This document shows, in pieces, positions 9,757-19,153 of a stretch of DNA of 64,000 bases. The DNA is from an uncultured Aquimarina sp. (GTDB lineage: Bacteria > Bacteroidota > Bacteroidia > Flavobacteriales > Flavobacteriaceae). The number at the start of each line of letters is the position of its first letter. Position 1 is the first letter of the stretch. Both the position numbers and the translations under genes were made by a program. The notes beneath the pieces are model-generated. The model ran no database searches. It had not been told where the DNA came from and saw nothing but the letters and a program-made list of their open reading frames with translations. The stretch is from assembly GCA_947492105.1 (NCBI GenBank), contig CANLMN010000024.1, positions 1-64,000 of the forward strand, written 5' to 3'.

Positions 9757-10563
9757 TTAGTTAAACCTCACAACTAATGTGGCTATACCCACCAATAGAG
9801 TAGCTATAGAAAAATACAGGGATGTACTTGAATTAACTCCCGCTTGCTTCACTTGTACCTTATTAGGTGATACTACAACAACATCATTTTGTTGTAAGTA
9901 GAAAAAGTCAGATTTAAATATACTCTTACTTCTGAGGTCTAATTTTTCGTAAGTTTTGACTCCGTCCTCTTTTTCGCGGATAACTAGAACTTCGTCACGT
10001 TTTCCATAAATCGTCAAATCCCCAGCAAGCCCGATAGCACCAAGGATAGAAATACGTTCATCCGGAATCGTAAACGTACCTGGTTTTGTTACCTCTCCCA
10101 GAACTGTAATCTTGTAATTGATAATCCTAACATTGACAATAGGATCTTTGACATACTGTGCAATTTGGTCTTTGAGTAGTTTGACAACTTCTATACGACT
10201 ACTCCCTGCAACTTTGACTTTGCCTAGAACAGGGAATTCGATATTTCCTTCGGCATCTACAAGATATGATTGTCCTTGTTGAGACGTATTTCCCTGACTC
10301 ATACTTATCTGATCAGGAGCTACCGAAGAAAGATTAAAAGGGCGAACAGCATCTAGATCATAAGAAGACACCAAAATACTCAGTAAATCATTTGGTCTCA
10401 AAATTGTTTTATAAGTCCCTAAATCAGAATCTTGCTGTAGTTTATCTACATCTTGTAGATACAGGATATCTTTTTCTGAGACACAAGATGTCAGTGTAAT
10501 AATTAGAAAGAATACCAAAAAAGCAACAACATGATTTTTGGAAGAAAAACGTACTCTACTCAT
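9757..10563 (-). CDS. wza: Wza-type polysaccharide export lipoprotein
   Basis: The 268-residue protein has a lipoprotein signal peptide ending in the lipobox LTSC at about residue 27. A polysaccharide-export domain follows (LRPNDLLSILVSSYD, VDAEGNIEFPVLGKVKVAG, about 55-145), with one SLBB-like repeat (ITVLGEVTKPGTFTIPDERISILGAIGLAGDL, about 150-185). A C-terminal hydrophobic helix (YFSIATLLVGIATLVVRF) probably crosses the outer membrane. It lies immediately upstream of the autokinase gene and forms the outer-membrane channel of the same export machine. One SLBB-like repeat makes it shorter than E. coli Wza, which is normal for this phylum. Confidence 0.9.
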   Translation of the reverse strand: MSRVRFSSKNHVVAFLVFFLIITLTSCVSEKDILYLQDVDKLQQDSDLGTYKTILRPNDLLSILVSSYDLDAVRPFNLSSVAPDQISMSQGNTSQQGQSYLVDAEGNIEFPVLGKVKVAGSSRIEVVKLLKDQIAQYVKDPIVNVRIINYKITVLGEVTKPGTFTIPDERISILGAIGLAGDLTIYGKRDEVLVIREKEDGVKTYEKLDLRSKSIFKSDFFYLQQNDVVVVSPNKVQVKQAGVNSSTSLYFSIATLLVGIATLVVRFN

Positions 10564-10617
10564 ACAACATTTTTGATTAAAAGGTCATTTCTAAAAGCAA
10601 TACTACGCCAAAGATAC

Positions 10618-12600
10618 TTATTTTACTTTCATCTTAGCAGTATTTTCTTCTACTACATCTAATTGTTCAAAAGTAGAGTTCATACTCTTAAATTCAGGAA
10701 CTAATGCTTTTAGTCTTTGAACAACTGCAATATCCTTCAAATTAAAAGAAGCATCTACAATCTGTGCAACCTTCATATCTACTGTATCATGATCTACTAT
10801 AGGGTCCTGTGATATCATAATTTTTTCATGATGTGTTGGCAATGTTTCACAATGATCTGTAAGTAATTCTTCGTAAAGTTTTTCTCCTGGTCGTAAACCA
10901 GTAATTTTAATTTTTATATCCGCGCCGGGAACAAAACCTGCTAATCTAATCATCTTAGTTGCTAAGTCCATAATTTTGACCGGTTCACCCATATCAAAAA
11001 TAAAGATCTCTCCACCTTTACCCATAGCTCCAGCTTCTAACACCAACTGACAAGCTTCTGGAATTGTCATAAAATAGCGGATAATATCTGGATGCGTTAT
11101 TGTTATAGGTCCTCCTTTTTCGATCTGTTTCTTAAAAAGTGGTACCACAGAACCATTCGACCCTAATACATTTCCAAAACGTGTGGTAATAAATTTGGTT
11201 TTATTTCTAATATTCTTTCGACTACAAAAATATAATGATTGCACATACATCTCTGCAGCACGTTTAGAAGCTCCCATTACATTACTTGGATTAACCGCCT
11301 TATCGGTAGAAACCATCACGAATTTATCAACACCGTAGTCCACTGCCAAATCTGCTAGATTCTTGGTTCCCATAATGTTTGTAAGTATTGCTTCATGTGG
11401 GTTGCTTTCCATCAAAGGAACATGCTTATATGCTGCTGCATGGTAAATAACATCTATATCATGATTCTGCATCAGTAGTTCCAAGCGATTTTTGTTACAG
11501 ACATCGGTAATAACAAACTTTAGGTTCAAATCTGGGAAACGAGCTTTGATTTCCAAACTCAAATTATGTAATGGCGTTTCTGCCTGATCCAAAATAAGTA
11601 ACAACCCTGGTTCTAACTCTGCTACTTGACGAACAATCTCACTTCCAATAGAACCGGCTCCACCTGTTACCAAAATAGTTTTACCTTTGATCTGTCGTTC
11701 TTTACTTTTCTTATTCAAAGTAATAGGGTCCCGATCCAATAAATCTTCTATACGTAATGATCTAACGCCTTTGGTCACTGCATCGGTACTCTGCCAATTA
11801 GAAACTAACGGTGCGTTGTACACCTTGATATCACGCTCTAAACATTTTGCTACCAAAGCAAATTTTTCTTCAGAACTTAATTTACCATCTGATAAAATAA
11901 CTGAATTCGCATCTAATCGTTGAATATTTTGAATGAAATTTTCGCCAAAGTTCAGTACAGGCTTGTCTAGAATACGTATGTTGCTATTAAAATTCCCTTT
12001 GGCGATAAATCCTTTGATTTTGAATCTTCTTGGATTTTCACTCTGCAAAGCACCCGCAATAGAAATAGCATTCTCATCTGCTCCCAAAATAACTGCATTT
12101 GACAAACTGCCATCTACTGTAGAAAAAGTAAAATGTGTATAAAACTGTTTTACGATCAATCGAAATAACAGTAAAAATGTAAATGACAAGGTCATATACA
12201 AAATTAATCCAATCACCATGAACATAGGTTCATTGTAGACCGCTGTGTAAACAAAATTAAGTATTACCAAAGTCGCAAAAGTACTCAAGGAAGACAGCAT
12301 TAGTTTAAAAGCATCCATATATGAGGAGTGTCTAATGAGTCCTGCGTATGTTTTGAAAATAAAGAACATAGCAATATTTACGGCTATGACAGCTGCAACG
12401 TTCCAAAACGAAGAAATAAATGCCGCTTCTCCTAAGACATCATCCAACAACAATACTGCAAGTGTAACAGATTGAATAATGAGATAAACATCTATCCCTA
12501 ATACTACCCATCTAGGAAGATATTTAATGTTTCTTACATCAATTTTCCCTTCGCTTGAGAAAAGAATAATTCTTATGGCACTAATGATATTGTTAAACAT
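10618..12600 (-). CDS. WbpM/PglF-type membrane nucleotide-sugar 4,6-dehydratase
   Basis: The 660-residue protein has four or five N-terminal membrane helices (about residues 30-160), a CoA-binding-like Rossmann domain (about 165-290) and a C-terminal SDR dehydratase domain. The latter has nucleotide motif GGAGSIGSEIVRQ (about 312) and TDKAVNPSNVMGASKR, in which the usual catalytic tyrosine is replaced by methionine, as is characteristic of the WbpM/PglF/CapD group. Such enzymes turn UDP-GlcNAc into UDP-4-keto-6-deoxy-GlcNAc. The product would feed the aminotransferase encoded 51 bases upstream and then the PglC-type transferase. Confidence 0.92.
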   Translation of the reverse strand: MFNNIISAIRIILFSSEGKIDVRNIKYLPRWVVLGIDVYLIIQSVTLAVLLLDDVLGEAAFISSFWNVAAVIAVNIAMFFIFKTYAGLIRHSSYMDAFKLMLSSLSTFATLVILNFVYTAVYNEPMFMVIGLILYMTLSFTFLLLFRLIVKQFYTHFTFSTVDGSLSNAVILGADENAISIAGALQSENPRRFKIKGFIAKGNFNSNIRILDKPVLNFGENFIQNIQRLDANSVILSDGKLSSEEKFALVAKCLERDIKVYNAPLVSNWQSTDAVTKGVRSLRIEDLLDRDPITLNKKSKERQIKGKTILVTGGAGSIGSEIVRQVAELEPGLLLILDQAETPLHNLSLEIKARFPDLNLKFVITDVCNKNRLELLMQNHDIDVIYHAAAYKHVPLMESNPHEAILTNIMGTKNLADLAVDYGVDKFVMVSTDKAVNPSNVMGASKRAAEMYVQSLYFCSRKNIRNKTKFITTRFGNVLGSNGSVVPLFKKQIEKGGPITITHPDIIRYFMTIPEACQLVLEAGAMGKGGEIFIFDMGEPVKIMDLATKMIRLAGFVPGADIKIKITGLRPGEKLYEELLTDHCETLPTHHEKIMISQDPIVDHDTVDMKVAQIVDASFNLKDIAVVQRLKALVPEFKSMNSTFEQLDVVEENTAKMKVK

Positions 12601-12651
12601 AATTATATTGGTTAGGAATTGTTTAGGTTGGTAACTATCTTTTACAAATTA

Positions 12652-13785
12652 TCAAAACTGTTCTTTGATAACCTCTGCTATTCTTGATCGATCTATATCA
12701 GTAAGATTAGATCCTGAAGGCATGCAAAGCCCTCTATCAAATAAATCTTCTGCTACGGAACTTCCATAATAGGGTGCATCTGCAAAAACCGGTTGCATAT
12801 GCATCGGTTTCCATAAAGGTCTGCACTCAATATTTGCTGCTTCAAAAGCAACTCTTAGCATCTCTTTGTCCAAATTTTTTGTCCCCTCTTTTTTAAGAGT
12901 TATCGCGCTCAACCAGTGATTACTGAAACGCGTGGCATCAGATTCAGAAAAGACAGTTACTTCTTTATTATTTTCAAAAATCTCTTTATAAAAATTATGC
13001 ATTGCTCTTCGTTGAGTAACACGTTGATTCAAAACTTGTAATTGTCCTCTTCCAATACCTGCACACACATTACTCATACGATAATTATATCCGATCTCAC
13101 TGTGCTGATAGTGAGGTGCTGCATCTCTAGCCTGAGTAGACAAGAAAATTGCTTTGTCTCGATACTGTTTATTTTTAGTAACTAGTGCTCCACCTCCGGA
13201 AGTAGTAATTATTTTATTTCCATTAAAAGATAAAATAGCTATATCACCAAATGTTCCACATTTCTGACCTTTATAGGTACTTCCAAATGCCTCTGCACTA
13301 TCTTCTACTACAGGTATATCGTATTTTTGCGAAATCTCTTTTATAGCTTCTGCCTTGTAAGGCATGCCATATAGATGCACTGCTACAATAGCTTTTGGTT
13401 TCTTTCCTTTTGCAATGCGATCCTTGATTGCGTTTTCTAAATGTATAGGACAAATATTCCAGGTTTCTGACTCGCTATCTACAAAAACGGGTGTTGCTCC
13501 TTGATAGATAATAGGATTTGCTGATGCAGAAAACGTCATACTCTGACACAACACCTCATCACCTTGAGATACACCTAGAATAATTAATGCTAAATGTAAA
13601 GCAGCTGTACCAGAACTTAATGCAGCAACGTGTACATCCTCTCCGAGATATGCGGCTATTTCCGTTTCGAAGTTGTTTACATTTGGACCTAATGGAGCGA
13701 TCCAATTTTGTTCAAACGCTTCGTTTACAAATTCTTGTTCTTTACCACCCATATGTGGGGAGGAGAGCCAAATTTTTGAGTTCAT
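12652..13785 (-). CDS. DegT/DnrJ/EryC1-family sugar aminotransferase (PglE-like)
   Basis: The 377-residue protein is a PLP-dependent aminotransferase. It opens with IWLSSPHMGGKEQEFV, a start characteristic of PglE-type UDP-4-amino-4,6-dideoxy sugar synthases, followed by the ALSSGTAALHLAL phosphate-binding segment and VVEDSAEAFGS. The Schiff-base lysine is in FNGNKIITTSGGG near residue 185. With the adjacent dehydratase it would make UDP-4-amino-4,6-dideoxy-GlcNAc, the precursor of N,N'-diacetylbacillosamine. The expected partner acetyltransferase (PglD) is not next to it; a 403-base non-coding gap follows instead. The sugar assignment is inferred from family and context. Confidence 0.9.
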   Translation of the reverse strand: MNSKIWLSSPHMGGKEQEFVNEAFEQNWIAPLGPNVNNFETEIAAYLGEDVHVAALSSGTAALHLALIILGVSQGDEVLCQSMTFSASANPIIYQGATPVFVDSESETWNICPIHLENAIKDRIAKGKKPKAIVAVHLYGMPYKAEAIKEISQKYDIPVVEDSAEAFGSTYKGQKCGTFGDIAILSFNGNKIITTSGGGALVTKNKQYRDKAIFLSTQARDAAPHYQHSEIGYNYRMSNVCAGIGRGQLQVLNQRVTQRRAMHNFYKEIFENNKEVTVFSESDATRFSNHWLSAITLKKEGTKNLDKEMLRVAFEAANIECRPLWKPMHMQPVFADAPYYGSSVAEDLFDRGLCMPSGSNLTDIDRSRIAEVIKEQF

Positions 13786-14188
13786 AGATATTTTTATGCT
13801 TTTGATAACTTTACTAATTTAATCTTAATTTTCAACAAAAATATACCGCCTAAAGTATCTAGATCTTAAGCTAGTATTAACAAATTATGACAATTAGGAT
13901 CAAAATGTACTTTCTTGCTTATCTTTTTTTTGTTTTTCCGATGTAAATCAAAAAAACGGGTTGAGGGGTAAGTTTAGCAATCAAGTTTTCGTTAGTTATA
14001 CCGTAAATTAACAACATTTTTTCACCTTAACTACGTTATTATCCATATTTTAGATAAAATAATCAATATATCAGCTGTTATACACAGATATTAAAACAAT
14101 AATATAACATTAAAAGAAGGTACTTCACTAAATAATAGCTTTTTAAAAGTAACTTCATTACGTCAAAACAGTTAAATAATTAAGGTAC
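13786..14188. other. Intergenic gap inside the polysaccharide locus
   Basis: This 403-base stretch splits the minus-strand locus into two transcription blocks. No open frame or degenerate acetyltransferase fragment is visible. On the minus strand a TATTTTTG box (plus coordinates 13836-13843), matching the Bacteroidota -7 consensus TAnnTTTG, could start the aminotransferase-dehydratase-wza-wzc unit about 45 bases upstream of the aminotransferase ATG. No clear -33 TTG was found at the right distance. None of the interspersed elements is present. Confidence 0.45.
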
Positions 14189-14794
14189 TTAATTATGTCC
14201 AGTATACCGTTCCATAGTCACTTTATCTGATGTATTAATATCACTTCGTTTCAGTACTTTGGATACTGTTTTTATCAAAATGGACAAATCTACAGAAAAA
14301 GAATAATTTTCGACATACCATACATCATACACAAATTTCTGCTTCCAACTAATCGTATTACGTCCATTCACCTGTGCCCAACCAGTAATTCCCGGTCGTA
14401 CCAAATGTCGTTTCTGCTCTTCTAACGTATAGATTTCTAAATACTCTGGTAATAATGGTCTAGGCCCAACAAGGCTCATATCACCTTTGAGTACATTAAA
14501 AAGCTGAGGCAATTCATCAAGAGAGGTCTTTCTGACGATACTCCCTATAGCAGTAAGTCGATCAGCATCTGGAAGCAATTCTCCTTTTACATCCTTCCTA
14601 TCGTTCATGGTTTTGAATTTTATGATTTTAAAAATCTTCCCTCCCTTACCTGGTCGTTTCTGAAAAAAGAATGGTTTTTTATCATTAGCAAACCATAACA
14701 AAACGGTCACCACTACAATAACAGGAAACAAAAAAAGTAAAGCTACAAAAGCAATACAAAAATCAAAAAAATGTTTTAAAAAAGCGCTATACAT
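14189..14794 (-). CDS. PglC/WcaJ-type initiating sugar-phosphate transferase
   Basis: The 201-residue protein is a short polyprenol-phosphate phosphoglycosyl transferase. It has one N-terminal re-entrant hydrophobic helix (residues 10-33) and the family motifs KIFKIIKFKTMND, SLDELPQLFNVLKGDMSLVGPRPLL and VRPGITGWAQVNGRN. The minimal length corresponds to PglC rather than the larger multi-helix WcaJ/WbaP type. It transfers a sugar phosphate, probably the bacillosamine-like sugar made by the neighbours, to undecaprenyl phosphate as the first step of repeat-unit assembly. Its start overlaps the end of the upstream glycosyltransferase by 8 bases. Confidence 0.93.
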   Translation of the reverse strand: MYSAFLKHFFDFCIAFVALLFLFPVIVVVTVLLWFANDKKPFFFQKRPGKGGKIFKIIKFKTMNDRKDVKGELLPDADRLTAIGSIVRKTSLDELPQLFNVLKGDMSLVGPRPLLPEYLEIYTLEEQKRHLVRPGITGWAQVNGRNTISWKQKFVYDVWYVENYSFSVDLSILIKTVSKVLKRSDINTSDKVTMERYTGHN

Positions 14795-15929
14795 TTGGTA
14801 TCATTGTTTTATATGAAGCTACTGTCTCTTTCCAAACATATTGTTGGTCATATTTAGCTTTCATGGTTTTACGGGCAACTGTCTTCATTTGTTGTATGAG
14901 CTTAGGATCATCACAAAGCTGTTCCATTGCCTGCTGTAATCTAGGTAATGATCTAGGCGGTATCAAAAGTCCATTATACCCTTCTTTAATAATCTCATTA
15001 CACCCGGTAATATCAGAGCTAATAACAGGAACTCCCATAGCTTGCGCTTCCATGATAGACACTCCAAAACCTTCTCTATAAGAAGGAAATACAAAAATAT
15101 CCATTATTGCCAAAAAAGGCCTAATATCTTTTTGAAAACCTGCATGAATAATATTCGAATTGTTCTTAATCGCTGTTATTGTTTTTGGTTGTAATGGATC
15201 CAAATCCTCTTCGAACATTCCAACTAAAAGTAATTTACAATTCTTATTTTGCTTAAGTATATTCTCAAAAGCTTCTACCAATTCGTTAATTCCCTTATCT
15301 CCGGCCAAACGTCCTACAAAACCAAAAACGGTGTCAGACTCCGTAATATGGTACTCCTTTTTTAGATCATCGGTTAAAACGGTATTTGGATCAAAATGAG
15401 CTGTATTAATTCCATTAACGCTGCCATTATGTATTACCCTTATCTCTTTTTTTGTGATATGATCCTTCATCAATGTATCTCTTACTCCCTGACTTACAGA
15501 ATACACTCTCGTAGCACATTTACATGATATACGCTCCATCATGATGAGTAATTTCCTCTTGGTGCCTATGACACCTTCATAGCGCAATCCGTGCAAATAA
15601 TACACGCGATTAGGAACACGACAAATATACGCTGCTATCATACTCAACAACCCTCCTTTTGGTGTATTACCATGTACGACAAACGGTTTTTCTTTTCTAA
15701 AAAGAAATATCAATGTCATAAGACTTTTTAGATCCTTTACCAACGCTATTTCTCGTTGCATAGGCACTGCATGTACGACAACCCCCTCTTCTACCTTAGC
15801 TGTTTCTAATCTTGCTCCAGGACTAGAGACCAACGAAACATCAAAAATATGTTTCAGTTCTCCTATCTGACCTTTGAAAAACATCAAAGACAGAGGAATT
15901 GTTGTTACAATGAACATTTTGGGTTTCAT
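14787..15929 (-). CDS. Glycosyltransferase family 4 (PglA-like)
   Basis: The 380-residue protein has the GT-B fold of family 4. The N-terminal half contains VVHGNTPKGGLLSMIAA and the C-terminal half has VFGFVGRLAGDKGINELVEAF. The donor-binding EX7E motif lies in REGFGVSIMEAQAMGVPVI near residue 285. Together with the overlapping PglC-type transferase gene, this arrangement resembles the bacillosamine plus next-sugar step of PglC-PglA pairs, so it may add the second sugar of the unit. Donor specificity cannot be read from the sequence. Confidence 0.88.
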   Translation of the reverse strand: MKPKMFIVTTIPLSLMFFKGQIGELKHIFDVSLVSSPGARLETAKVEEGVVVHAVPMQREIALVKDLKSLMTLIFLFRKEKPFVVHGNTPKGGLLSMIAAYICRVPNRVYYLHGLRYEGVIGTKRKLLIMMERISCKCATRVYSVSQGVRDTLMKDHITKKEIRVIHNGSVNGINTAHFDPNTVLTDDLKKEYHITESDTVFGFVGRLAGDKGINELVEAFENILKQNKNCKLLLVGMFEEDLDPLQPKTITAIKNNSNIIHAGFQKDIRPFLAIMDIFVFPSYREGFGVSIMEAQAMGVPVISSDITGCNEIIKEGYNGLLIPPRSLPRLQQAMEQLCDDPKLIQQMKTVARKTMKAKYDQQYVWKETVASYKTMIPNV

Positions 15930-15977
15930 ATTCTTTTTTTAAACACTCGTGTATTGAATAATTACGGATCTATAGAC

Positions 15978-16967
15978 CTATCTAAGTTTTAGTAAAGGCT
16001 GTGTAATTCTAAATAAGCCAAAAGCATTTTTGAGAACCCATCGAAAAACATTTCTATTCCACTCTACTACTGGCTGTTTCACAGTCCAAACTCCTGCCGC
16101 AACAAGTTCTTGTCTTAGTTTTTTCATTTCACCAAATGAAGCCTTATCCTTAACTAATTGCGTCATAATAGTAACATTCAAGAAACTCAATCGTATATCA
16201 TAAAAACGTTCGATATCCTGACCAGCGCCTTCTGCAATTGCTTCTTTTTTTGCTGTTGCAATAATGCCTAAAATTCGTTTGATATCATCTAATTTTTTCT
16301 GTTTTTTGGCTGGATCTGTACTTCGGGTAATTGAACCTGGTGACTGTAGATAATTAACCCCCATAACATCACTAGCCACTATACGCTTGGCCTTGCGAAA
16401 AGCTCTTGTCATGAATTCATAATCCTCTATATAAATATGCTCTATAAACAACAACTTATTGGAATGCAAAAACTCTCTAGAGTATAATTTGTTATCAGAG
16501 GAATACATATATTTAAAATTGCTTGCATAATCTATACCAGAATACACTTTTTCATTAGAAGTGTTAGATTTAATCACCTCTACTCTTCCATCCATGTATG
16601 CTGCCTGGACTCCAAACTCTACAAAATCCGTATCATGTTTATCTGCTAAATCCAGATACGTTTGAAGCACATTGGGCTCTAAAAAATCATCCGAATCTAA
16701 GAACAAGATATACTTGGTTTTAGCAGCTTGTATCCCCGTATTACGCGCTCCTCCTAATCCCTTATTCTTTTGTGAAATAATCGTAATATTACTATGATTC
16801 TCAGCAATTCTTTGAACGATTGCCAAACTTCCGTCTGGGGACTCATCATCCACAACAATGATTTCAAAATCATTCTCACTCAAATTCTGTTGATACACAG
16901 AAGCAATACACTTTTCTACATATTTCTCTACATTGTAGATCGGAATGATAATACTTAATTTCTTCAT
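15978..16967 (-). CDS. Glycosyltransferase family 2
   Basis: The 329-residue protein is a GT-A fold family 2 enzyme. It begins KLSIIIPIYNVEKYVEKCI and shows VDDESPDGS, GLGGARNTGI and the metal-binding FLDSDDF motif near residue 95, followed by a conserved helical C-terminus. It is cytoplasmic or peripheral to the membrane and adds one residue to the lipid-linked repeat unit. It lies between the GT4 gene and the EpsG-type polymerase gene with short gaps, consistent with one operon. The acceptor and donor are unknown. Confidence 0.88.
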   Translation of the reverse strand: MKKLSIIIPIYNVEKYVEKCIASVYQQNLSENDFEIIVVDDESPDGSLAIVQRIAENHSNITIISQKNKGLGGARNTGIQAAKTKYILFLDSDDFLEPNVLQTYLDLADKHDTDFVEFGVQAAYMDGRVEVIKSNTSNEKVYSGIDYASNFKYMYSSDNKLYSREFLHSNKLLFIEHIYIEDYEFMTRAFRKAKRIVASDVMGVNYLQSPGSITRSTDPAKKQKKLDDIKRILGIIATAKKEAIAEGAGQDIERFYDIRLSFLNVTIMTQLVKDKASFGEMKKLRQELVAAGVWTVKQPVVEWNRNVFRWVLKNAFGLFRITQPLLKLR

Positions 16968-16983
16968 TTTATATAACTAAAAA

Positions 16984-18075
16984 TTATTTCAAACTCTTGA
17001 GGACAAAATTCATCAAATAGGTAAACATAAAGAATCCGGTAACAACTAAACCAATGATCATATTCTGTTTATCAAAAAATCGTTTTTTTAAAAGTGGATA
17101 AATAATCACAAACCCCATCATGAACCACGATAAATAACTAAATCGATCCGAAAAATTGGCACGAATCACTAATATCCAAAAAGCATTAACTGTCAAATAG
17201 GTGTTATACACATTGGCATAAAATACATCTTTGAAACCTTTGACGATCAAAAAATACCATCCTGCAAAAACCCCCAAACCACTAAACGCTAAAAAATCCC
17301 AACGAAAGCCTGTCCTACTAAACTTCGATGCATCTTGTTCTGTGGTGAGATAGGATACGCGATCATCAAATCCCATACTCGCAAAAAGGGACTCCCAGAA
17401 ACCTCCTAAAGCCAAAGACAATGGTATTGCCAAAAACCAACATTTTAAATAAGTCTTTGGATCATTATACACCTGTGTCAGTATAAATGCTAAAAAAGGT
17501 AATGATAAACTTTTATGAAATGTAGCTGCCAAAAACATTAATAAAAACATAACTATTTTCTTATCAGAAAAAGAAAGTCCTAACAAAAAAATAGAACTTG
17601 CCATTCCATTGCGAATCGTATTTGTTCCGTAATTAAAAAAAGAAAAAGCAGCTGTTAACATTAAAAAACTATAAAACCAATATTTCTTGAAATGTCGTTT
17701 TGACAAGATCAAACAAGGCACCGAATAAATCAAAACACACGTAAAAAAAAAGCCTTGTGCCTCCATCACCTGCGCACACGATCCAAGTAATGTATTAAAC
17801 ATTACATCTCCTGTCAAAACTCCATAGCCCTGTTTTGCTGCATCGAATAGATAAGCATACATAGGCATATCTATAAACACCTTATAAAGTGGACGTAACC
17901 CCAAATACGAAACAATATACACAAATAAAACCCATCCGATTACATTGATATATCGTAGATTTTTTGGATCATTGATCCGCAACAATTGTGTATGAAACAA
18001 TGTCATTAACACAAAAATCAGCATCACATTGTAATGTACTGGTATGTATAGTTTCTCCGGGATGAAATCAAACAT
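16984..18075 (-). CDS. EpsG-family polysaccharide polymerase (Wzy-like)
   Basis: The 363-residue protein is a polytopic membrane protein with roughly ten helices. It shows the EpsG-family signature NYGTNTIRNGMASSIFLLGL around residues 148-168 and an aromatic VYIVSYLGLRPLYKVFIDMPMY loop nearer the N-terminus. EpsG proteins play the Wzy role, joining undecaprenyl-linked repeat units at the periplasmic face. This is the only polymerase candidate in the locus. It is flanked by glycosyltransferase and pyruvyl transferase genes with 9-16 base gaps, so a single transcript is likely. Confidence 0.88.
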   Translation of the reverse strand: MFDFIPEKLYIPVHYNVMLIFVLMTLFHTQLLRINDPKNLRYINVIGWVLFVYIVSYLGLRPLYKVFIDMPMYAYLFDAAKQGYGVLTGDVMFNTLLGSCAQVMEAQGFFFTCVLIYSVPCLILSKRHFKKYWFYSFLMLTAAFSFFNYGTNTIRNGMASSIFLLGLSFSDKKIVMFLLMFLAATFHKSLSLPFLAFILTQVYNDPKTYLKCWFLAIPLSLALGGFWESLFASMGFDDRVSYLTTEQDASKFSRTGFRWDFLAFSGLGVFAGWYFLIVKGFKDVFYANVYNTYLTVNAFWILVIRANFSDRFSYLSWFMMGFVIIYPLLKKRFFDKQNMIIGLVVTGFFMFTYLMNFVLKSLK

Positions 18076-18084
18076 TCCCTAAAC

Positions 18085-19152
18085 CTATTTTTGGGTTATC
18101 ATCGTTGTAAAATCTTTGTAATGTGGCAAAAGATCTTCTTTTGGTGCTACAGTTGTATTTTTCAATGTCTCCAAGAGCATAGCTACTTTTTCTGTAGTGG
18201 GATCTGTAACCAACTGAATATGCTTCGCTTTTTTTATCCATGCATAAGAGGTTAATACTTTATGATTATTATTCAAAAACACCATCCCTGGAGTATTTGT
18301 AATAAAACAGAAAATCATTCCATGCAAACGATCCGTGACTACAAGCTCTGATCTTCTAAAAGCATCCCAAAGTTTATTCACTTCACGCACTCTTTTGCGT
18401 AGACTCATTTGCGTACCTCCAATGTGCGTATCTCCTTGTGTTACCTTTCCATAGTTAGTTTTCAATAACTCGAGGAGTGCAGATTCTTGATCAGGCGTCA
18501 TTTTCTTTTCTTTGTCATCACGCAAACACACCAAAACACCTTTTCGTTCGTACATAGGTGTTGTTTTATCCAAAGTCATAACAATATCCGGAAGCAAAAG
18601 CACTTGATTCTTGGGAAAATACTTCGTGTATGTTTCAAAAGAAACCTCTTCCCTTGCGATCAATGTTAGATTTTTATGCCTACTATAACATTTAATCGCT
18701 TTTTGAAGCATTTTTTGCCCATGGGATGATTCTGAAAAGTCAATCGTCTGCGGAAAAGAGATGATTTTATTTTCTGGAAAACTATCAAAAACTAATTGGC
18801 GCAAAGACTCGATCTGATCGTACATATCACCTGTATTACCGCCCCCTACTGTCGTTATAATATCCGAATCTTTTCCCTCTCTTTTTACAAACTCGATTCC
18901 TTCTAGTGTACTACTAATAGGAACCTCCATCACTATATGATCTGGATACTTAGAAGCCAACAACTTGTGTTGCGCATAGGTAATTGCTACATCGCCTAGG
19001 TTTCCATAATCCGCTGCGAGAAAAATAAATATCTTTTTTTCATTTTTAGGAATAACAAACCCCAAATCCGAAGTTTTCTTATTCTTAAGTAACAGCAATT
19101 TTCCTTTTAATTTTGCCTCGTGAGGAATTAGTGTTTTGAGCTTTGAGATCAT
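18085..19152 (-). CDS. Polysaccharide pyruvyl transferase family protein
   Basis: The 355-residue protein belongs to the pyruvyl transferase (CsaB/EpsO-like) family. The N-terminal motif FIFLAADYGNLGDVAITYAQHKLL (about 42-65) has the typical N-x-G-D, TVGGGNTGDMYDQIESLR follows, and the C-terminal VVTDRLHGMIFCFITNTP (about 280) is the conserved donor-site region. Such enzymes attach ketal-linked pyruvate to a sugar of the repeat unit, giving the polymer negative charge. It lies tightly packed in the operon: the next gene upstream ends 1 base before its start. Confidence 0.88.
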   Translation of the reverse strand: MISKLKTLIPHEAKLKGKLLLLKNKKTSDLGFVIPKNEKKIFIFLAADYGNLGDVAITYAQHKLLASKYPDHIVMEVPISSTLEGIEFVKREGKDSDIITTVGGGNTGDMYDQIESLRQLVFDSFPENKIISFPQTIDFSESSHGQKMLQKAIKCYSRHKNLTLIAREEVSFETYTKYFPKNQVLLLPDIVMTLDKTTPMYERKGVLVCLRDDKEKKMTPDQESALLELLKTNYGKVTQGDTHIGGTQMSLRKRVREVNKLWDAFRRSELVVTDRLHGMIFCFITNTPGMVFLNNNHKVLTSYAWIKKAKHIQLVTDPTTEKVAMLLETLKNTTVAPKEDLLPHYKDFTTMITQK

Positions 19153-19153
19153 A

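Noticed and set aside
13786-14188. Remnant of a PglD-type acetyltransferase
   Set aside because: I looked for hexapeptide-repeat residues in all frames around this gap and saw no coding similarity.
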